Shown: positions 28,735 through 39,257, counted from the stretch's first letter. The stretch: DNA of 64,000 nucleotides from Cohaesibacter intestini (GCF_003324485.1 NZ_QODK01000002.1:992001-1056000), one strand, 5' to 3'. The notes: a model not told the origin generated them from the letters alone. Numbers and translations: made by a program.

Positions 28735-29958
28735 ATGGCCAAAAGAAAATCTCGTTCTTTTCTCACCATCGCCGCCTTGCTGGTCACCGCCGCCGCGCTG
28801 GCCTATGCCTTTTGGCCGCGCCCCTTGATGGTCGATATGGATGTCGCCAAACGCGGCGCCATGATCCAGACCATCAATGAAGAAGGCCGCACAAGGGTGC
28901 ATGATGCCTATGTGGTCTCCACCCCGGTGGCCGGACGCCTGATGCGGGTCGAAGCCAAACCCGGTGACGCGGTGATCCGCAATGAAACCGTCGTCGCCCA
29001 AATGCGGCCGCTCAATCCCGCCGCCCTTGACATCCGCACCCGCGAGCAGGCCCGCGCTGCGGTCACCGCTGCTGAAGCCGGCCTGCGGGTCGCCCGCGCC
29101 GACCTCAACAAGGCCATCGCCGATCTGGAATTTGCCGACAGCGAATGGCAGCGTTCCAAGCAACTCGCCGCCAAAGGCAGCGAAAGCCAAGCCTCGCTGG
29201 ACCGCAAGCAAAGCACGGTGCGCAGCGCCAGCGCCATCCGCGACACCGCAGAAGCCGCCATTGCCATGCGCGAAGCCGAGCTGGCCAATACCCGTGCCCG
29301 TCTGATCAGCTTTGATGACCCACAGCCAACCAGTGCTCAGGCCGACGATCATGCCATCCCGCTCAAAGCCCCAACCACCGGGCATATCCTACGCGTCATC
29401 CAGCAAAGCGAAACGACGCTGACCGCAGGCACCCCGATCATGGAAATCGGCAACATCGAGAATGACCTCGAAGTGGTGGTCGAACTGCTCTCCACCGACG
29501 CGGTGCAGGTCAGCCCCGGCGATCGGGTGATCATTGAAGATTGGGGTGGGGAAGCCACCCTCTCCGGCGAGGTCGAGCGGGTCGACCCTTGGGGCTTCAA
29601 GAAGTTCTCCTCCCTTGGCGTTGAAGAACAGCGCGTCAATGCGGTCATCCAATTTACCGGTCCCAGAGACACGCGCCTGCGCCTTGGCCATGGTTATCGG
29701 GTCGAGGTCCGCATCGTTATTTGGGAAAGCAAAGATGCTCTGATCATCCCCTCCAACGCCCTCTTCCGCGATGGCGAAGACTGGGCTGTCTTCAAAGTGA
29801 TCGACGGCAAGGCCCAGCAAGCCCGCGTCAATATCGGCCGCAACAATGGCATCAAGGCCCAGATCCTCGACGGCCTGAAAGAAGGCGACCCAATCATCCT
29901 CTACCCTTCCGCCGGCATCACCAACGGCGTAAAGGTTGCCCAGCGGACGATGGAATAG
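28735..29958 (+). CDS. HlyD/MacA-like membrane fusion protein
   Basis: The 407-aa protein has one N-terminal helix (about 8-28), lipoyl halves at about 65-95 and 205-230, a coiled coil (about 100-190) and a beta-barrel ending. Codon usage is rich in GCC. It completes the second module and lies 25 bases after the FtsX gene. The substrate is unknown; glycolipid, peptide or drug export are possible. Confidence 0.87.
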   Translation: MAKRKSRSFLTIAALLVTAAALAYAFWPRPLMVDMDVAKRGAMIQTINEEGRTRVHDAYVVSTPVAGRLMRVEAKPGDAVIRNETVVAQMRPLNPAALDIRTREQARAAVTAAEAGLRVARADLNKAIADLEFADSEWQRSKQLAAKGSESQASLDRKQSTVRSASAIRDTAEAAIAMREAELANTRARLISFDDPQPTSAQADDHAIPLKAPTTGHILRVIQQSETTLTAGTPIMEIGNIENDLEVVVELLSTDAVQVSPGDRVIIEDWGGEATLSGEVERVDPWGFKKFSSLGVEEQRVNAVIQFTGPRDTRLRLGHGYRVEVRIVIWESKDALIIPSNALFRDGEDWAVFKVIDGKAQQARVNIGRNNGIKAQILDGLKEGDPIILYPSAGITNGVKVAQRTME

Positions 29959-30029
29959 CAAAGGAAGACGCAATCGGGGCACAACCGCGCAAACAAACCG
30001 TAAAATCATAGCTAAGTTATTGAAAAGGT

Positions 30030-30106
30030 TGGTAGGACAGGAGGGACTTGAACCCCCAACCAGACCGTTATGAGCGGTCGGCTCTAACCAATTGAGCTAC
30101 TGTCCC
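30030..30106 (-). tRNA. tRNA with CAT anticodon (tRNA-Met elongator or tRNA-Ile2)
   Basis: The minus strand folds as a 77-nt cloverleaf with acceptor GGGACAG/CTGTCCT, D arm GCTC/GAGC, anticodon stem GACCG/CGGTC with loop CTCATAA, T loop GTTCAAG and encoded CCA. The CAT anticodon does not say whether it is elongator Met or lysidine-modified Ile2; it lacks the GGG/CCC anticodon stem of an initiator. Confidence 0.93.
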
Positions 30107-30413
30107 GAACCGGCTTGCTCGTCCTGACAGCGGACTGCAACAGCAGGGTGCATCTGACCTATACTGAAATGCGCCGACAGGCAAGCCCCGCAACGCCAAC
30201 CAGTGGATAGCAGAATAGGCCTTCCAAGCCATGCATCCGGGTTATCCCCGACGATAAGTCCTCACTCCCTAATCCAGCCACAAAGTCGCACAACACTCAC
30301 CCCACAATCGGGCTTGGTTTCAAAACCATGGTCCTTGCTGCGACTGGTCCCTTTTCAATGACCATTGCCCCGCGCTTTCAAGCCAAGGCATTTGATATTC
30401 GGAGACATAACTC

Positions 30414-31133
30414 ATGAAAAAGCAGTTTCTGGCCCTTGCCACCGTCCTGCCCCTGTTGGCGCTACCAGCCCATGCTGATGAGGCCAAGGGCGGCACGATC
30501 TCGGTCACCGGAACCGGCATCATAGACATGGCCCCGGACATGGCCCTCGTCAGTGCAGGCGTCCAGTCCCGCGCCAAACAAGCCCAGCAGGCCTTAGCCG
30601 AAAACAACACCAAGATGCAGGCCCTGTTTGCCGAGCTGGAAAAAGCAGGCATCGACAAGAAAGACATCCAGACAGACAATTTCAACATCCATCCTGAAAT
30701 CGTCTATCCGCAAAACAACAATTCCAACATCCAGCGCGCGCCTGAAATTGTTGGCTATGTGGTCAACAATCAGGTTGGCGTGAAAATTCGCAAACTGGAA
30801 AATGTCGGTTCGGTTCTCACCGCTCTGGTCAATGCCGGGGCCAACAACATGTCGGGCCTGCGCTTTGATGTCTCTGATAAAGCGAATCTGATGGACGAAG
30901 CCCGCAAGGCGGCCATTGCCAATGCCCGCGCGAAGGCCGAGCTTTATGCCACTGAGCTGGGCACCAGCATCAAACGCCTCACCTCACTAAGCGAGAATGG
31001 CGGCAATCGTCCCCCGGTCCCGATGATGATGCGCGCCGGCAAAGCAGAGATGATGGTCGCCGACGTCCCCGTCGCCGAAGGCACCCTGTCCATGTCCATC
31101 ACCATCAACACCAATTGGGAGTTGGCCCAATAA
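30414..31133 (+). CDS. SIMPL-domain periplasmic protein (DUF541)
   Basis: The 239-aa protein has a signal peptide (cut near AHA/DE) and a SIMPL domain: ISVTGTGIIDMAPDMALVSAGV and an A-rich AANARAKAELYATELG segment. Members (YggE, BP26/Omp28 of Brucella) are periplasmic and linked to oxidative stress; function is not settled. It converges with rpoD on a shared terminator. Confidence 0.9.
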   Translation: MKKQFLALATVLPLLALPAHADEAKGGTISVTGTGIIDMAPDMALVSAGVQSRAKQAQQALAENNTKMQALFAELEKAGIDKKDIQTDNFNIHPEIVYPQNNNSNIQRAPEIVGYVVNNQVGVKIRKLENVGSVLTALVNAGANNMSGLRFDVSDKANLMDEARKAAIANARAKAELYATELGTSIKRLTSLSENGGNRPPVPMMMRAGKAEMMVADVPVAEGTLSMSITINTNWELAQ

Positions 31134-31158
31134 GCCATTGCCAACATGGTCCAGAACG

Positions 31159-31188
31159 AAAAAGGCCGGACATTTGTCCGGCCTTTTT
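31159..31188. terminator. Bidirectional terminator between the SIMPL gene and rpoD
   Basis: AAAAAGGCCGGACA pairs with TGTCCGGCCTTTTT around a tiny loop, giving U-runs in both directions. Confidence 0.9.
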
Positions 31189-31209
31189 GTTTCCAAATCC
31201 AAGCTGCCC

Positions 31210-33261
31210 TTAGCTGTCCAAGAAGCTGCGCAGTTTGCGGGAGCGGCTTGGATGCTTGAGTTTTCTCAGCGCCTTGGCTTCGATCTGGCGAATACGCTCA
31301 CGGGTCACCGAGAATTGCTGACCAACCTCTTCCAGCGTGTGGTCGGTATTCATGCCGATGCCGAAGCGCATGCGCAGCACGCGTTCTTCACGCGGGGTGA
31401 GCGAGGCCAGCACGCGGGTCGTGGTCTCGCGCAAGTTGGCCTGAATGGCCGCATCGATCGGCAGGATCGCATTCTTGTCCTCAATGAAATCACCCAGATG
31501 GCTGTCTTCCTCGTCGCCGATTGGCGTTTCAAGGGAGATTGGCTCCTTGGCGATTTTCAGCACCTTACGGACCTTCTCAAGCGGCATCTGCAGCTTCTCA
31601 GACAGCTCTTCCGGCGTTGGCTCACGACCAATTTCATGCAGCATCTGGCGGCTGGTGCGGACAATCTTGTTGATTGTCTCTATCATATGCACCGGAATAC
31701 GGATGGTCCGGGCCTGATCGGCAATCGAGCGGGTGATCGCCTGCCTGATCCACCATGTGGCATAGGTCGAGAATTTGTACCCACGGCGATATTCGAATTT
31801 ATCGACCGCCTTCATCAGGCCGATATTGCCTTCCTGAATGAGGTCGAGGAATTGCAGACCGCGGTTGGTGTATTTCTTGGCGATCGAAATCACCAGACGC
31901 AGGTTGGCTTCGACCATTTCCTTCTTGGCTTGACGGGCTTCCCGCTCGCCTTTCTGCACGGAGGAAACGATGCGGCGGAACTCGCCGATTTCAAGGCCCG
32001 TCTCGGTTGCCAGCATCTGGATGTCTTCACGCAGTTCAGCGATCCGGTCCATCTCGTGATGGATGAAGTCTTTCCAGCCACGGCTGGTCAAAGTCGCAAC
32101 ACGCTCGGACCATGCCTGATCCAGCTCGTGACCCTGATATTGCTTGAGGAACTCACCACGGTTGACACCGTAGGCTTCGGCCAGACGCAACAGACGCCCT
32201 TCACGACCGACAAGCTGCTTGTTGATGTCATAGAGCTGGGAGACCAGAGCATCGATACGATTCTGGTTCAAAGAAAGGCTCTTGACCTCGACAATGATGT
32301 CTTCCTTCAGCTTGTCATATTTCTTTTCCTGCTGAGGAGACAAAGCCTTGTTGGCCATGCGGACTTCAACGATTTGATCCTGCAGGCGGCGCAGCTTCTT
32401 GTAGTCGTCGGCAATCTGGTCGAAAATCGTCAGAACCTTCGGCTTCAGCTCGGCTTCCATCGCCGCGAGAGACATGTTGTTCTCGAGATCGTCATCGTCA
32501 TCGTCGTCGCCTTCTCCTTCGCTCTCGGGTTCTTCCCCCTCCTCGCCGGATTTCGGCTGAGCGGCACCAGCAGGCTTTGGCGTATCAGACGAAGCAGCGG
32601 GCGCACCGGATGCTTCGGTGGCAACGCCCTCCGCAGTCTCATCGCCCTCTTCCTCGTCGTCATCCACGTCATTGTCCGGGCCAGCATAGGTGGCCTCAAG
32701 GTCAATGATGTCTCTGAGCAGAATATTGCCTTCGACCAGTTCGTCACGCCAGATAATAATGGCCTGGAAAGTCAGCGGGCTTTCGCACAATCCGGCAATC
32801 ATCGCCTCGCGACCGGCTTCGATCCGCTTGGCAATGGCAATCTCGCCTTCTCGCGACAAAAGCTCAACCGACCCCATCTCGCGCAGATACATCCGCACAG
32901 GATCGTCGGTCCGGTCCGTCGGCTCCTTGCTGGTCGTGGTTTTCGCTACAGCCGTGGACCCTTTGGCTTCCACCAACTCGGTCGAATTGCTCTCGCTTTC
33001 GTTTTCTTCGGCTTCTTCCGCCTCGATCACATTGATGCCCATGTCAGACAACATCGACATGGTATCCTCGATCTGCTCGGAGGAAACTTCTTCAGAAGGC
33101 AGAACCTCGTTCAACTCGTCATAGGTGACATATCCGCGCTTCTTGGCAGTCTTGATCATCTGCTTGACGGCAGACGCGGTCATGTCCAGCAGCGGTGCGT
33201 CGGAACTTGCACCTTCTGAGCCGGACTTTTCTTCAGTATTCTGTGTTGCCTTTGTTGCCAT
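31210..33261 (-). CDS. rpoD: RNA polymerase primary sigma factor RpoD
   Basis: The 683-aa protein has region 1.1 at the N-terminus, the non-conserved acidic insert (with DDDDDDD), region 2 ([39 protein letters not shown]), region 3 and region 4 with [23 protein letters not shown]. It is the housekeeping sigma. ATG 33261 follows GGAGACAGGA; an in-frame TTG lies at 33273. It follows dnaG with 492 bases between. Confidence 0.97.
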   Translation of the reverse strand: MATKATQNTEEKSGSEGASSDAPLLDMTASAVKQMIKTAKKRGYVTYDELNEVLPSEEVSSEQIEDTMSMLSDMGINVIEAEEAEENESESNSTELVEAKGSTAVAKTTTSKEPTDRTDDPVRMYLREMGSVELLSREGEIAIAKRIEAGREAMIAGLCESPLTFQAIIIWRDELVEGNILLRDIIDLEATYAGPDNDVDDDEEEGDETAEGVATEASGAPAASSDTPKPAGAAQPKSGEEGEEPESEGEGDDDDDDDLENNMSLAAMEAELKPKVLTIFDQIADDYKKLRRLQDQIVEVRMANKALSPQQEKKYDKLKEDIIVEVKSLSLNQNRIDALVSQLYDINKQLVGREGRLLRLAEAYGVNRGEFLKQYQGHELDQAWSERVATLTSRGWKDFIHHEMDRIAELREDIQMLATETGLEIGEFRRIVSSVQKGEREARQAKKEMVEANLRLVISIAKKYTNRGLQFLDLIQEGNIGLMKAVDKFEYRRGYKFSTYATWWIRQAITRSIADQARTIRIPVHMIETINKIVRTSRQMLHEIGREPTPEELSEKLQMPLEKVRKVLKIAKEPISLETPIGDEEDSHLGDFIEDKNAILPIDAAIQANLRETTTRVLASLTPREERVLRMRFGIGMNTDHTLEEVGQQFSVTRERIRQIEAKALRKLKHPSRSRKLRSFLDS

Positions 33262-33481
33262 TCCTGTCTCCAAGGATGCTCCATTCAGACCCTGTGCTGA
33301 ACGTCATCCATTCGCACGGACGCTATTTCATATCCATCAGGCACTCGCCTTGCCAGTGGCATGATTTTTCAGGATTATCGGACCTTCATACCGTGTTGAC
33401 GTTAAACGCCCCTTAACCGAAACCTGTTGCATGCAGCTGTCTTAACCCCTCAAGACCCTATCCACACCCAATCAGGCCGGT

Positions 33482-33497
33482 CAGACCAATTGGTCTG
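33482..33497. promoter_or_regulatory. Perfect palindrome in the rpoD upstream region
   Basis: CAGACCAATTGGTCTG is a 16-bp perfect palindrome 221 bases upstream of the rpoD start. A 10-base direct repeat ATTTAGCGCA also occurs at 33583-33592 and 33656-33665. Either could be a regulator site; the 490-base region has no gene. Confidence 0.45.
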
Positions 33498-33753
33498 CGG
33501 CTCAGGTTTCCTTTGAATAACGCAGCTAACAATCATTCCCTCGCCAACTTGACTTTGGCGCATAGCGCTGCCGAACCATGATATTTAGCGCAGTGATTCG
33601 ATTCGGCAACCCCCACAGACGTCAAAAACCGCCAGAAAACCGACTTTTTTGAATCATTTAGCGCAATTTACCCTGCAATCAAGTCCTCCCCTACGGCCAA
33701 GTAAGCAAAGCAACTGATTCGTTTTGACCAGAATGAAGCTGATTCGGTACAGG

Positions 33754-35760
33754 TCAGCCCATGCCCGGCTTGGCCAATTGCGCCAGGGTATCTTCCAGAG
33801 TGTCCGAAATCCCGCTTTCCTTCATCTGATTGTAGAGTTCGGACAATTCCTGCTCTTCACGCAGATTTTCCTCGCGCCGCCGATGCAGCTCGTTATTGAG
33901 GGTGCGGATTCGATCGAACAGGGCCTCATCCACCGAGCCGGACAATTGCCCCATTTCCCGCTCGAGGTCCTTCTCGATCTCACGCACTTCCAGCACATTC
34001 AGATAGGACTGGAACAGACGCTGCAAGAAGAGCCGCGAAGGCCCATAGACCAGTTGATGCACCCGTCGACGCCCGGCAAGACGCCAGCCCCATGGATGAA
34101 CAAGGCTGCCATCCTCCTTGCGTTCCTCAAACCCATGAAGGTCGTCAAGCAGCCCCTTCAAGTCATCGCCGCAATGAAAATAGACATCTTCATAGGATTG
34201 GGCTTTGTGATCGAAGATGATTTGCGCCAGCACATGCTTGAAGGCCTCAAGGCTTGCCTTTTGGAACGGCAGTTCGAGAATCTGTTCGGCAAATTCCTCA
34301 AACAGGAAAGGCATGTGGATCGCCAGACCAATGAGGCAATATTCATATTCGGTCGACTGCCCCTCTTCCGGCACCCGCGAGATATTGCCCGATGCTTGCA
34401 AGGCATTCGATGGCCCTGCCCCCTTACCAGCCCGCGCCCCACCGCCGGTGAATCCGCGATTGCGGCTTTCATCCCGCTTCTGCCGCTCCTGTTGCCAGAA
34501 CAGGGTCGAGAGCGCCGATTTAAACGACAATTGATATTGTCGCCGAACCCGCTCATCCTGAATGGTATTGAGCAGATCCTCGATTCGTTTCTCAAACGCC
34601 GCCTTGCGCTCTGGTGTATCGACCGGCTGAGCGTCCAACTCCCGCTCCCAGATAACCTCGGACAACGGCTTGGCCGAACCAAGCACCGGCCGGAAGGCCT
34701 CGGCCCCGCCACTGCGCACCAGATCGTCCGGGTCCTTGCCGTCTGGCAGAAAGACGAACTGGAAGGAATAACCAGCCTTCAAACTGGGCAAAATGCGCTC
34801 AATCGAGCGGTGGGCCGCCTGTCGCCCTGCCCGGTCGCCATCAAAACAGATGTAAGGCTCATTGGAGAAGCGCCACATGCGGGCAATCTGCTGCTCGGTA
34901 AAGGCGGTTCCAAGGGAGGCCACCACATTGCGTATGCCCGCCTGATGCAGGGCAATCGCATCCATATAGCCCTCGACCACAATGGCCGACCCTGCCTCGT
35001 AGGCAGCTTGTCGCGCCCGATGGGCGTTGAACAGCATCGTGCCCTTGAAGAACAGCTTGGTTTCGGGCGAGTTGAGATATTTCGGCTTGCCGTCCGGATC
35101 AAGGATACGGCCACCAAAAGCCACCACGCGACCCTTTTCATCCTCAATCGGGATCATCAGACGATTGCGGAATCGATCATAGGTCGCCCGACCATCATCA
35201 GGCTTGATCACCAGCCCGGTCGCCAGCATATCATCTTCGCTGACACCGCGCTCCAGCAAATAACTTTTCAGATGATCGCGACTATTGGCAGAATAGCCGA
35301 AGCGGAAGGTCTTGAGCGTTTCCCCCGTCAGGCCACGCGCCTGCGCATACCGCCTTGCCTCACGCCCGAGGTCCGAGCTGAACTGCAGCTGGAAATAGCG
35401 CGCAGCCATTTCCATCACATCATAAAGGCTGGCCCGTTCCCGTTCCCGCCGTTCAACCTGAGGGTCCGGTGAAGGCAGGACAACGCCCGCCTGTTGCGCC
35501 AGCGCCTCGACGGCCTCGGGAAAGCTCAGTCCTTCGGTCTCCATCAGAAACTTGAAAATGTCCCCATGTTTGCCAGAGGAGAAGCAATGATAGAACTGCT
35601 TTTGATCATTGACGAAGAAAGACGGTGTTTTTTCCTTGTTGAAGGGCGACAAACCGGCATATTCCCGCCCCTGGCGGCGCAGCTTGACCTTGCGACCCAC
35701 CACATCCGATACCGGAATCCGTTCACGGATTTCCTCCAGCAGACTTTGCGGAAACTTCAT
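33754..35760 (-). CDS. dnaG: DNA primase, with degenerate zinc-ribbon motif
   Basis: The 668-aa protein has an N-terminal zinc-binding-like domain, the RNA polymerase core and Toprim fold (VVEGYMDAIAL and DGDRAGRQA), and a helical C-terminal DnaB-binding part. The usual CPFH...CFGC zinc ligands read SPFN (38-41) and CFSS (59-62), leaving one cysteine. I recall the same form in other Hyphomicrobiales, so the protein is likely functional without zinc here. It makes RNA primers at the replication fork. It sits between yqeY and rpoD, in the order of the macromolecular synthesis operon. Confidence 0.95.
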   Translation of the reverse strand: MKFPQSLLEEIRERIPVSDVVGRKVKLRRQGREYAGLSPFNKEKTPSFFVNDQKQFYHCFSSGKHGDIFKFLMETEGLSFPEAVEALAQQAGVVLPSPDPQVERRERERASLYDVMEMAARYFQLQFSSDLGREARRYAQARGLTGETLKTFRFGYSANSRDHLKSYLLERGVSEDDMLATGLVIKPDDGRATYDRFRNRLMIPIEDEKGRVVAFGGRILDPDGKPKYLNSPETKLFFKGTMLFNAHRARQAAYEAGSAIVVEGYMDAIALHQAGIRNVVASLGTAFTEQQIARMWRFSNEPYICFDGDRAGRQAAHRSIERILPSLKAGYSFQFVFLPDGKDPDDLVRSGGAEAFRPVLGSAKPLSEVIWERELDAQPVDTPERKAAFEKRIEDLLNTIQDERVRRQYQLSFKSALSTLFWQQERQKRDESRNRGFTGGGARAGKGAGPSNALQASGNISRVPEEGQSTEYEYCLIGLAIHMPFLFEEFAEQILELPFQKASLEAFKHVLAQIIFDHKAQSYEDVYFHCGDDLKGLLDDLHGFEERKEDGSLVHPWGWRLAGRRRVHQLVYGPSRLFLQRLFQSYLNVLEVREIEKDLEREMGQLSGSVDEALFDRIRTLNNELHRRREENLREEQELSELYNQMKESGISDTLEDTLAQLAKPGMG

Positions 35761-35973
35761 GGATGCGACCAGACTTTCATTCTTTTATCAGCCATCGATC
35801 AGGCATCAGCCTTTGATCCGGGCTCGCGAGCCGAATGGCTCCCAATTGCCACCCCCTTCATGCTACAGAAAGTGGGGCAAAATGCCAGTCTCGTAAAGAG
35901 ACGGCAGGTCAAACGCACAATGGCCCCCGACCAAGGGAGCCATTGCGAAACTCTGTTAAAACAGACGGTCAGA

Positions 35974-36423
35974 TCAAAGCAACATGCCCTTGACGATGCA
36001 GCTTGCCTTACCAAAATCCATTTGGCCCGGATAATGCGCCTTCAAATGCGCCATCACCTTGCCCATATCGCGCAGGCCACCGGCATCCAGTTCCTCGACC
36101 GCCCGCGAGCAGGTAGCCGCAACCTCGTCTTCACTCATTTGCTGAGGCAGGAACTCCTTGATGATCACCGCTTCTTCCCGCTCCTGTTCAGCAAGTTCCA
36201 GCCGACCGGCCTCTTCATAAATTGCAATCGACTCATCGCGCTGTTTGACCATCTTGGCCAGAATTTGCAGCAATTCGTCGTCAGAAACCCGTTCCTTGCC
36301 TTGTCCACGTGCTTCGACATCCCGATCCTTGATCGCAGCGCTGATCAGTCGCAAGGTCGCAATCCGACGCTTGTCCTGAGCCTTGATCGCTTCTTTCAGG
36401 TGTTCCGAAATTTGCTCACGCAT
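35974..36423 (-). CDS. GatB/YqeY domain protein
   Basis: The 149-aa protein (start MREQISEHLKEAIKA) matches YqeY: KAQDKRRIATLRLISAAIKDRD, EKFLPQQMSEDEV-like segment, and GKVMAHLKAHYPGQMD. It shares the GatB tail domain that contacts tRNA; its own function is unclear. The ORF runs upstream to 36516, but conservation begins at 36423. It precedes dnaG. Confidence 0.9.
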   Translation of the reverse strand: MREQISEHLKEAIKAQDKRRIATLRLISAAIKDRDVEARGQGKERVSDDELLQILAKMVKQRDESIAIYEEAGRLELAEQEREEAVIIKEFLPQQMSEDEVAATCSRAVEELDAGGLRDMGKVMAHLKAHYPGQMDFGKASCIVKGMLL

Positions 36424-36844
36424 ATTTGCCTCACATCTCATGACTGGCCGGGCACCCATGGTACCGCTGCCAGATCTCGACGGTAGAAGTTTCATCTGGA
36501 CATAGTCTGTCGACACAAATGTCTATCAAAGCCAGACCACATCTTTCTTCAAAGACTTACCGCATCGCTCGTGCGTCAAGATTCACGGACAATGCACCGT
36601 TACATGGCGGCAACCAGTGCTTTTGGACGCCATTTGGCTATCACAAAAACCTAACCTGAATACAGCCACAGCGGCCAAAGAGCAAGTCGACATTCCACTT
36701 ATAGCCCTTCGTCGCTACGAAGGATCTGAGCATGTACAACAAAAAGATCTCGGTCGCCAGAGGAGATTTACGCAGCATCGCAACACAAAATGCCGAATAA
36801 GTCAGAAAATCAGAACTATTATCTGATTAATTTTCAACATCACA

Positions 36845-36873
36845 TTGACGATGGCCATCTTTTGCCCTAGATC
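36845..36873 (+). promoter_or_regulatory. Candidate sigma-70 promoter of carA
   Basis: TTGACG (36845-36850), a 17-base spacer and TAGATC (36868-36873). Transcription would start near 36880, leaving a leader of about 155 nt before carA. Confidence 0.6.
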
Positions 36874-37035
36874 ATGTCTTCTGAGAACAGGTGTTTCCAA
36901 ATCCGCCAAACCGCCCATGTTCTGCAAGCGCCTGACGGGCGCTGGCGGGCTGCAAACTGGCACGAACCCAGCACGAACCTGACACGGTCACTGGCTTGGA
37001 CGAGGGAAACGAAACACTTTCAGGACGCATTCGGC

Positions 37036-38250
37036 ATGGCTCACCCCGCTACCAACTCGGCCCCAGCACCTTGGGAAGATACCAAACCAACCGCCTTGCT
37101 TGTCTTGGCGGACGGCACTGTCATTGAAGGACAAGGCATCGGCAGCACTGGCTCTGCGGTTGCCGAGGTTTGCTTCAACACCGCCATCACCGGCTATCAG
37201 GAAATCCTGACGGATCCCTCCTATGCTGGCCAGATCGTCACCTTCACCTTCCCGCATGTGGGCAATATCGGCACCAATGAGGAAGACGTCGAGACGATCG
37301 ACATGGAAAGCGAGACGGGCGTCCGCGGCACGGTCATCAAGACCGATATCACGGAACCATCCAACTATCGTGCCTCCCGCCATTTCGACGCCTGGCTGAA
37401 AAGCCGTGGCATCATCGGCATTGCCGGTGTGGACACCCGCGCCCTGACAGCTCTCATCCGCGAAAAGGGTCTGGCCAATGCGGTCATCGCCCACGCTCCG
37501 GATGGTGACTTCGATGTCGACGCCCTCAAACGTCAGGCAGCGGGCTGGAATGGTCTTGTCGGGGCTGACCTCGCCAAGGATGTCACCACGGCGGCCAGCT
37601 TCGAATGGAACGAAACCCCTTGGCAATGGGACAAGGGCTATGGCGAACGCGCCGAAGATGCCTTCCATGTGGTGGCCATCGACTTTGGCGTCAAGCGCAA
37701 CATCCTGCGTCTGCTGGCAGCACAGGGCTGCAAGCTGACCGTCCTGCCTGCCATAGCAACCGGCGAAGAGATCCTTGCCCTTAATCCCGACGGGGTCTTC
37801 CTGTCGAACGGCCCCGGCGACCCGGCAGCAACCGGCACCTATGCCGTCGACGCCATCAAGGCGGTGATCGAGGCGGGCATTCCTTTGTTCGGTATTTGCC
37901 TTGGCCATCAGATGCTGGCGTTGGCTCTTGGTGCCAAGACCGAGAAAATGCATCAGGGCCATCACGGCGCCAACCATCCGGTTCAGGACAAGACCACCGG
38001 CAAGGTCGAGATCACCTCGATGAATCATGGCTTCGCCGTTGATGGTGAGACCCTGCCTGCTGGCGTCTCCGAGACCCATGTGTCGCTGTTTGACGGCTCG
38101 AACTGCGGCCTGGCGGTAGACGGCAAACCGATCTTCTCGGTGCAGTATCACCCCGAAGCCTCTCCTGGCCCGCAGGACAGTCATTATCTCTTCACCCGCT
38201 TCACCAATCTGATCCGGGTGAAAAAAGGCATGGAGCAGCGCCCGGAATAA
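37036..38250 (+). CDS. carA: Carbamoyl-phosphate synthase small subunit
   Basis: The 404-aa protein has the CarA N-terminal domain ([31 protein letters not shown]) and a class I glutamine amidotransferase domain with catalytic Cys in GICLGHQM and the His/Glu in [10 protein letters not shown]. It supplies ammonia to CarB for arginine and pyrimidine synthesis. The start at MAHPATNS follows AGGA; an upstream frame from 36874 would place the promoter inside the gene. A terminator follows. Confidence 0.95.
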   Translation: MAHPATNSAPAPWEDTKPTALLVLADGTVIEGQGIGSTGSAVAEVCFNTAITGYQEILTDPSYAGQIVTFTFPHVGNIGTNEEDVETIDMESETGVRGTVIKTDITEPSNYRASRHFDAWLKSRGIIGIAGVDTRALTALIREKGLANAVIAHAPDGDFDVDALKRQAAGWNGLVGADLAKDVTTAASFEWNETPWQWDKGYGERAEDAFHVVAIDFGVKRNILRLLAAQGCKLTVLPAIATGEEILALNPDGVFLSNGPGDPAATGTYAVDAIKAVIEAGIPLFGICLGHQMLALALGAKTEKMHQGHHGANHPVQDKTTGKVEITSMNHGFAVDGETLPAGVSETHVSLFDGSNCGLAVDGKPIFSVQYHPEASPGPQDSHYLFTRFTNLIRVKKGMEQRPE

Positions 38251-38279
38251 CAGCCGCAACCGCTGATATTCAAATACAG

Positions 38280-38313
38280 AAAACCCGCCCAAGGCTCCTG
38301 CCCGGCGGGTTTT
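38280..38313 (+). terminator. Intrinsic terminator of carA
   Basis: AAAACCCGCC (38280-38289) pairs with GGCGGGTTTT (38304-38313), followed by TCTTTTG. Confidence 0.85.
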
Positions 38314-38336
38314 CTTTTGTCCTTAAAGGGCGTGTC

Positions 38337-39257
38337 TCAGGGATTGGCGACAGAAAAGGTATCACACGCCGCCACCTTGCCGCCCTCATAGCCACGGGTA
38401 AACCATGCCTTGCGCTGAGCGGACGTGCCGTGGTTGAAGCTGTCAGGCACTACATAACCTTGCGTGCGCTTCTGCAAGGCATCATCACCGATCTGGGTAG
38501 CCGCATTCAGGGCTTCTCCCAGATCCCCCTGCTCCAACAGGCCTTTCTGGTTGGTACGATGGGCCCAGACGCCAGCATAACAATCCGCCTGCAATTCGAC
38601 CCGGATCGACATTTGGTTTTCTTCCAGCTTGCTCATGGAGCGCCGCATCTGATTGAATTTAGGCAGCACCCCGGTGATATTCTGGATATGGTGCCCCACT
38701 TCATGGGCAATCACATAGGCTTGGGCAAAGTCCCCCGGCGCCTCAAAACGGGTCTTCAACTCGCGGTAAAAGCCAAGATCGATATAGACCTTCTGATCTC
38801 CCGGACAATAGAAGGGCCCGGTCGCCGAAGAGGCTGACCCGCAGGCTGATCGGACCTGATTGGAAAAGAGAACCAGCTTCGGCTCGGGATAGCGCTCTCC
38901 CGCCTGCTGGAAGATCTTCCCCCAGACATCTTCCGTCTCGGCTAACACGACTTTCACAAAGGCCGCCATCTCGTCATTGGCAGCAGATTGCCCCGGTTGG
39001 GCCTGCTGGCTCTGCGGTGATGTCTGTTGCGGGAGATAGACATCCCCCCCACCCATCAGCATTGAAAGGATTGTGGTCGGGCTGACTCCCATCATCCAAA
39101 GAACGCCCCCCACAACCAGAAGCACAATCAGGCTTGGGCTGCCACGACGCCCCCCTCGCCCCAAAGGCAGGCGGATGCTGCCCCTTGGCATGGAAGCGGG
39201 ACGCATCCCTCTTTGATCTTCCACATTGCTGCTTTGTCTTCGTCCTCGCCAACGCAT
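38337..39257 (-). CDS. Neutral zinc metallopeptidase, YpfJ family
   Basis: The 306-aa protein has a basic N-terminus, a membrane helix (about 41-58), a Gln-rich linker, and a zincin-like domain with HEVGHH (zinc ligands and catalytic Glu) followed by VELQADCYAGVWAH. YpfJ-type proteins are putative membrane-tethered peptidases of unknown substrate. It lies between carA and carB on the opposite strand. Confidence 0.9.
   Translation of the reverse strand: MRWRGRRQSSNVEDQRGMRPASMPRGSIRLPLGRGGRRGSPSLIVLLVVGGVLWMMGVSPTTILSMLMGGGDVYLPQQTSPQSQQAQPGQSAANDEMAAFVKVVLAETEDVWGKIFQQAGERYPEPKLVLFSNQVRSACGSASSATGPFYCPGDQKVYIDLGFYRELKTRFEAPGDFAQAYVIAHEVGHHIQNITGVLPKFNQMRRSMSKLEENQMSIRVELQADCYAGVWAHRTNQKGLLEQGDLGEALNAATQIGDDALQKRTQGYVVPDSFNHGTSAQRKAWFTRGYEGGKVAACDTFSVANP

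Noticed and set aside
31138-33219. Long open frame (693 codons) on the plus strand
   Set aside because: It lies antisense to rpoD, has no family likeness and is explained by rpoD codon bias.
33724-35472. Long open frame (582 codons) on the plus strand
   Set aside because: Antisense to dnaG, with no domain or ribosome site.
36424-37035. Riboswitch or attenuator before carA
   Set aside because: No family-like structure could be recognised; only the promoter and open leader are noted.
36988-38292. Minus-strand open frame of 434 codons
   Set aside because: Antisense to carA; no recognisable protein.
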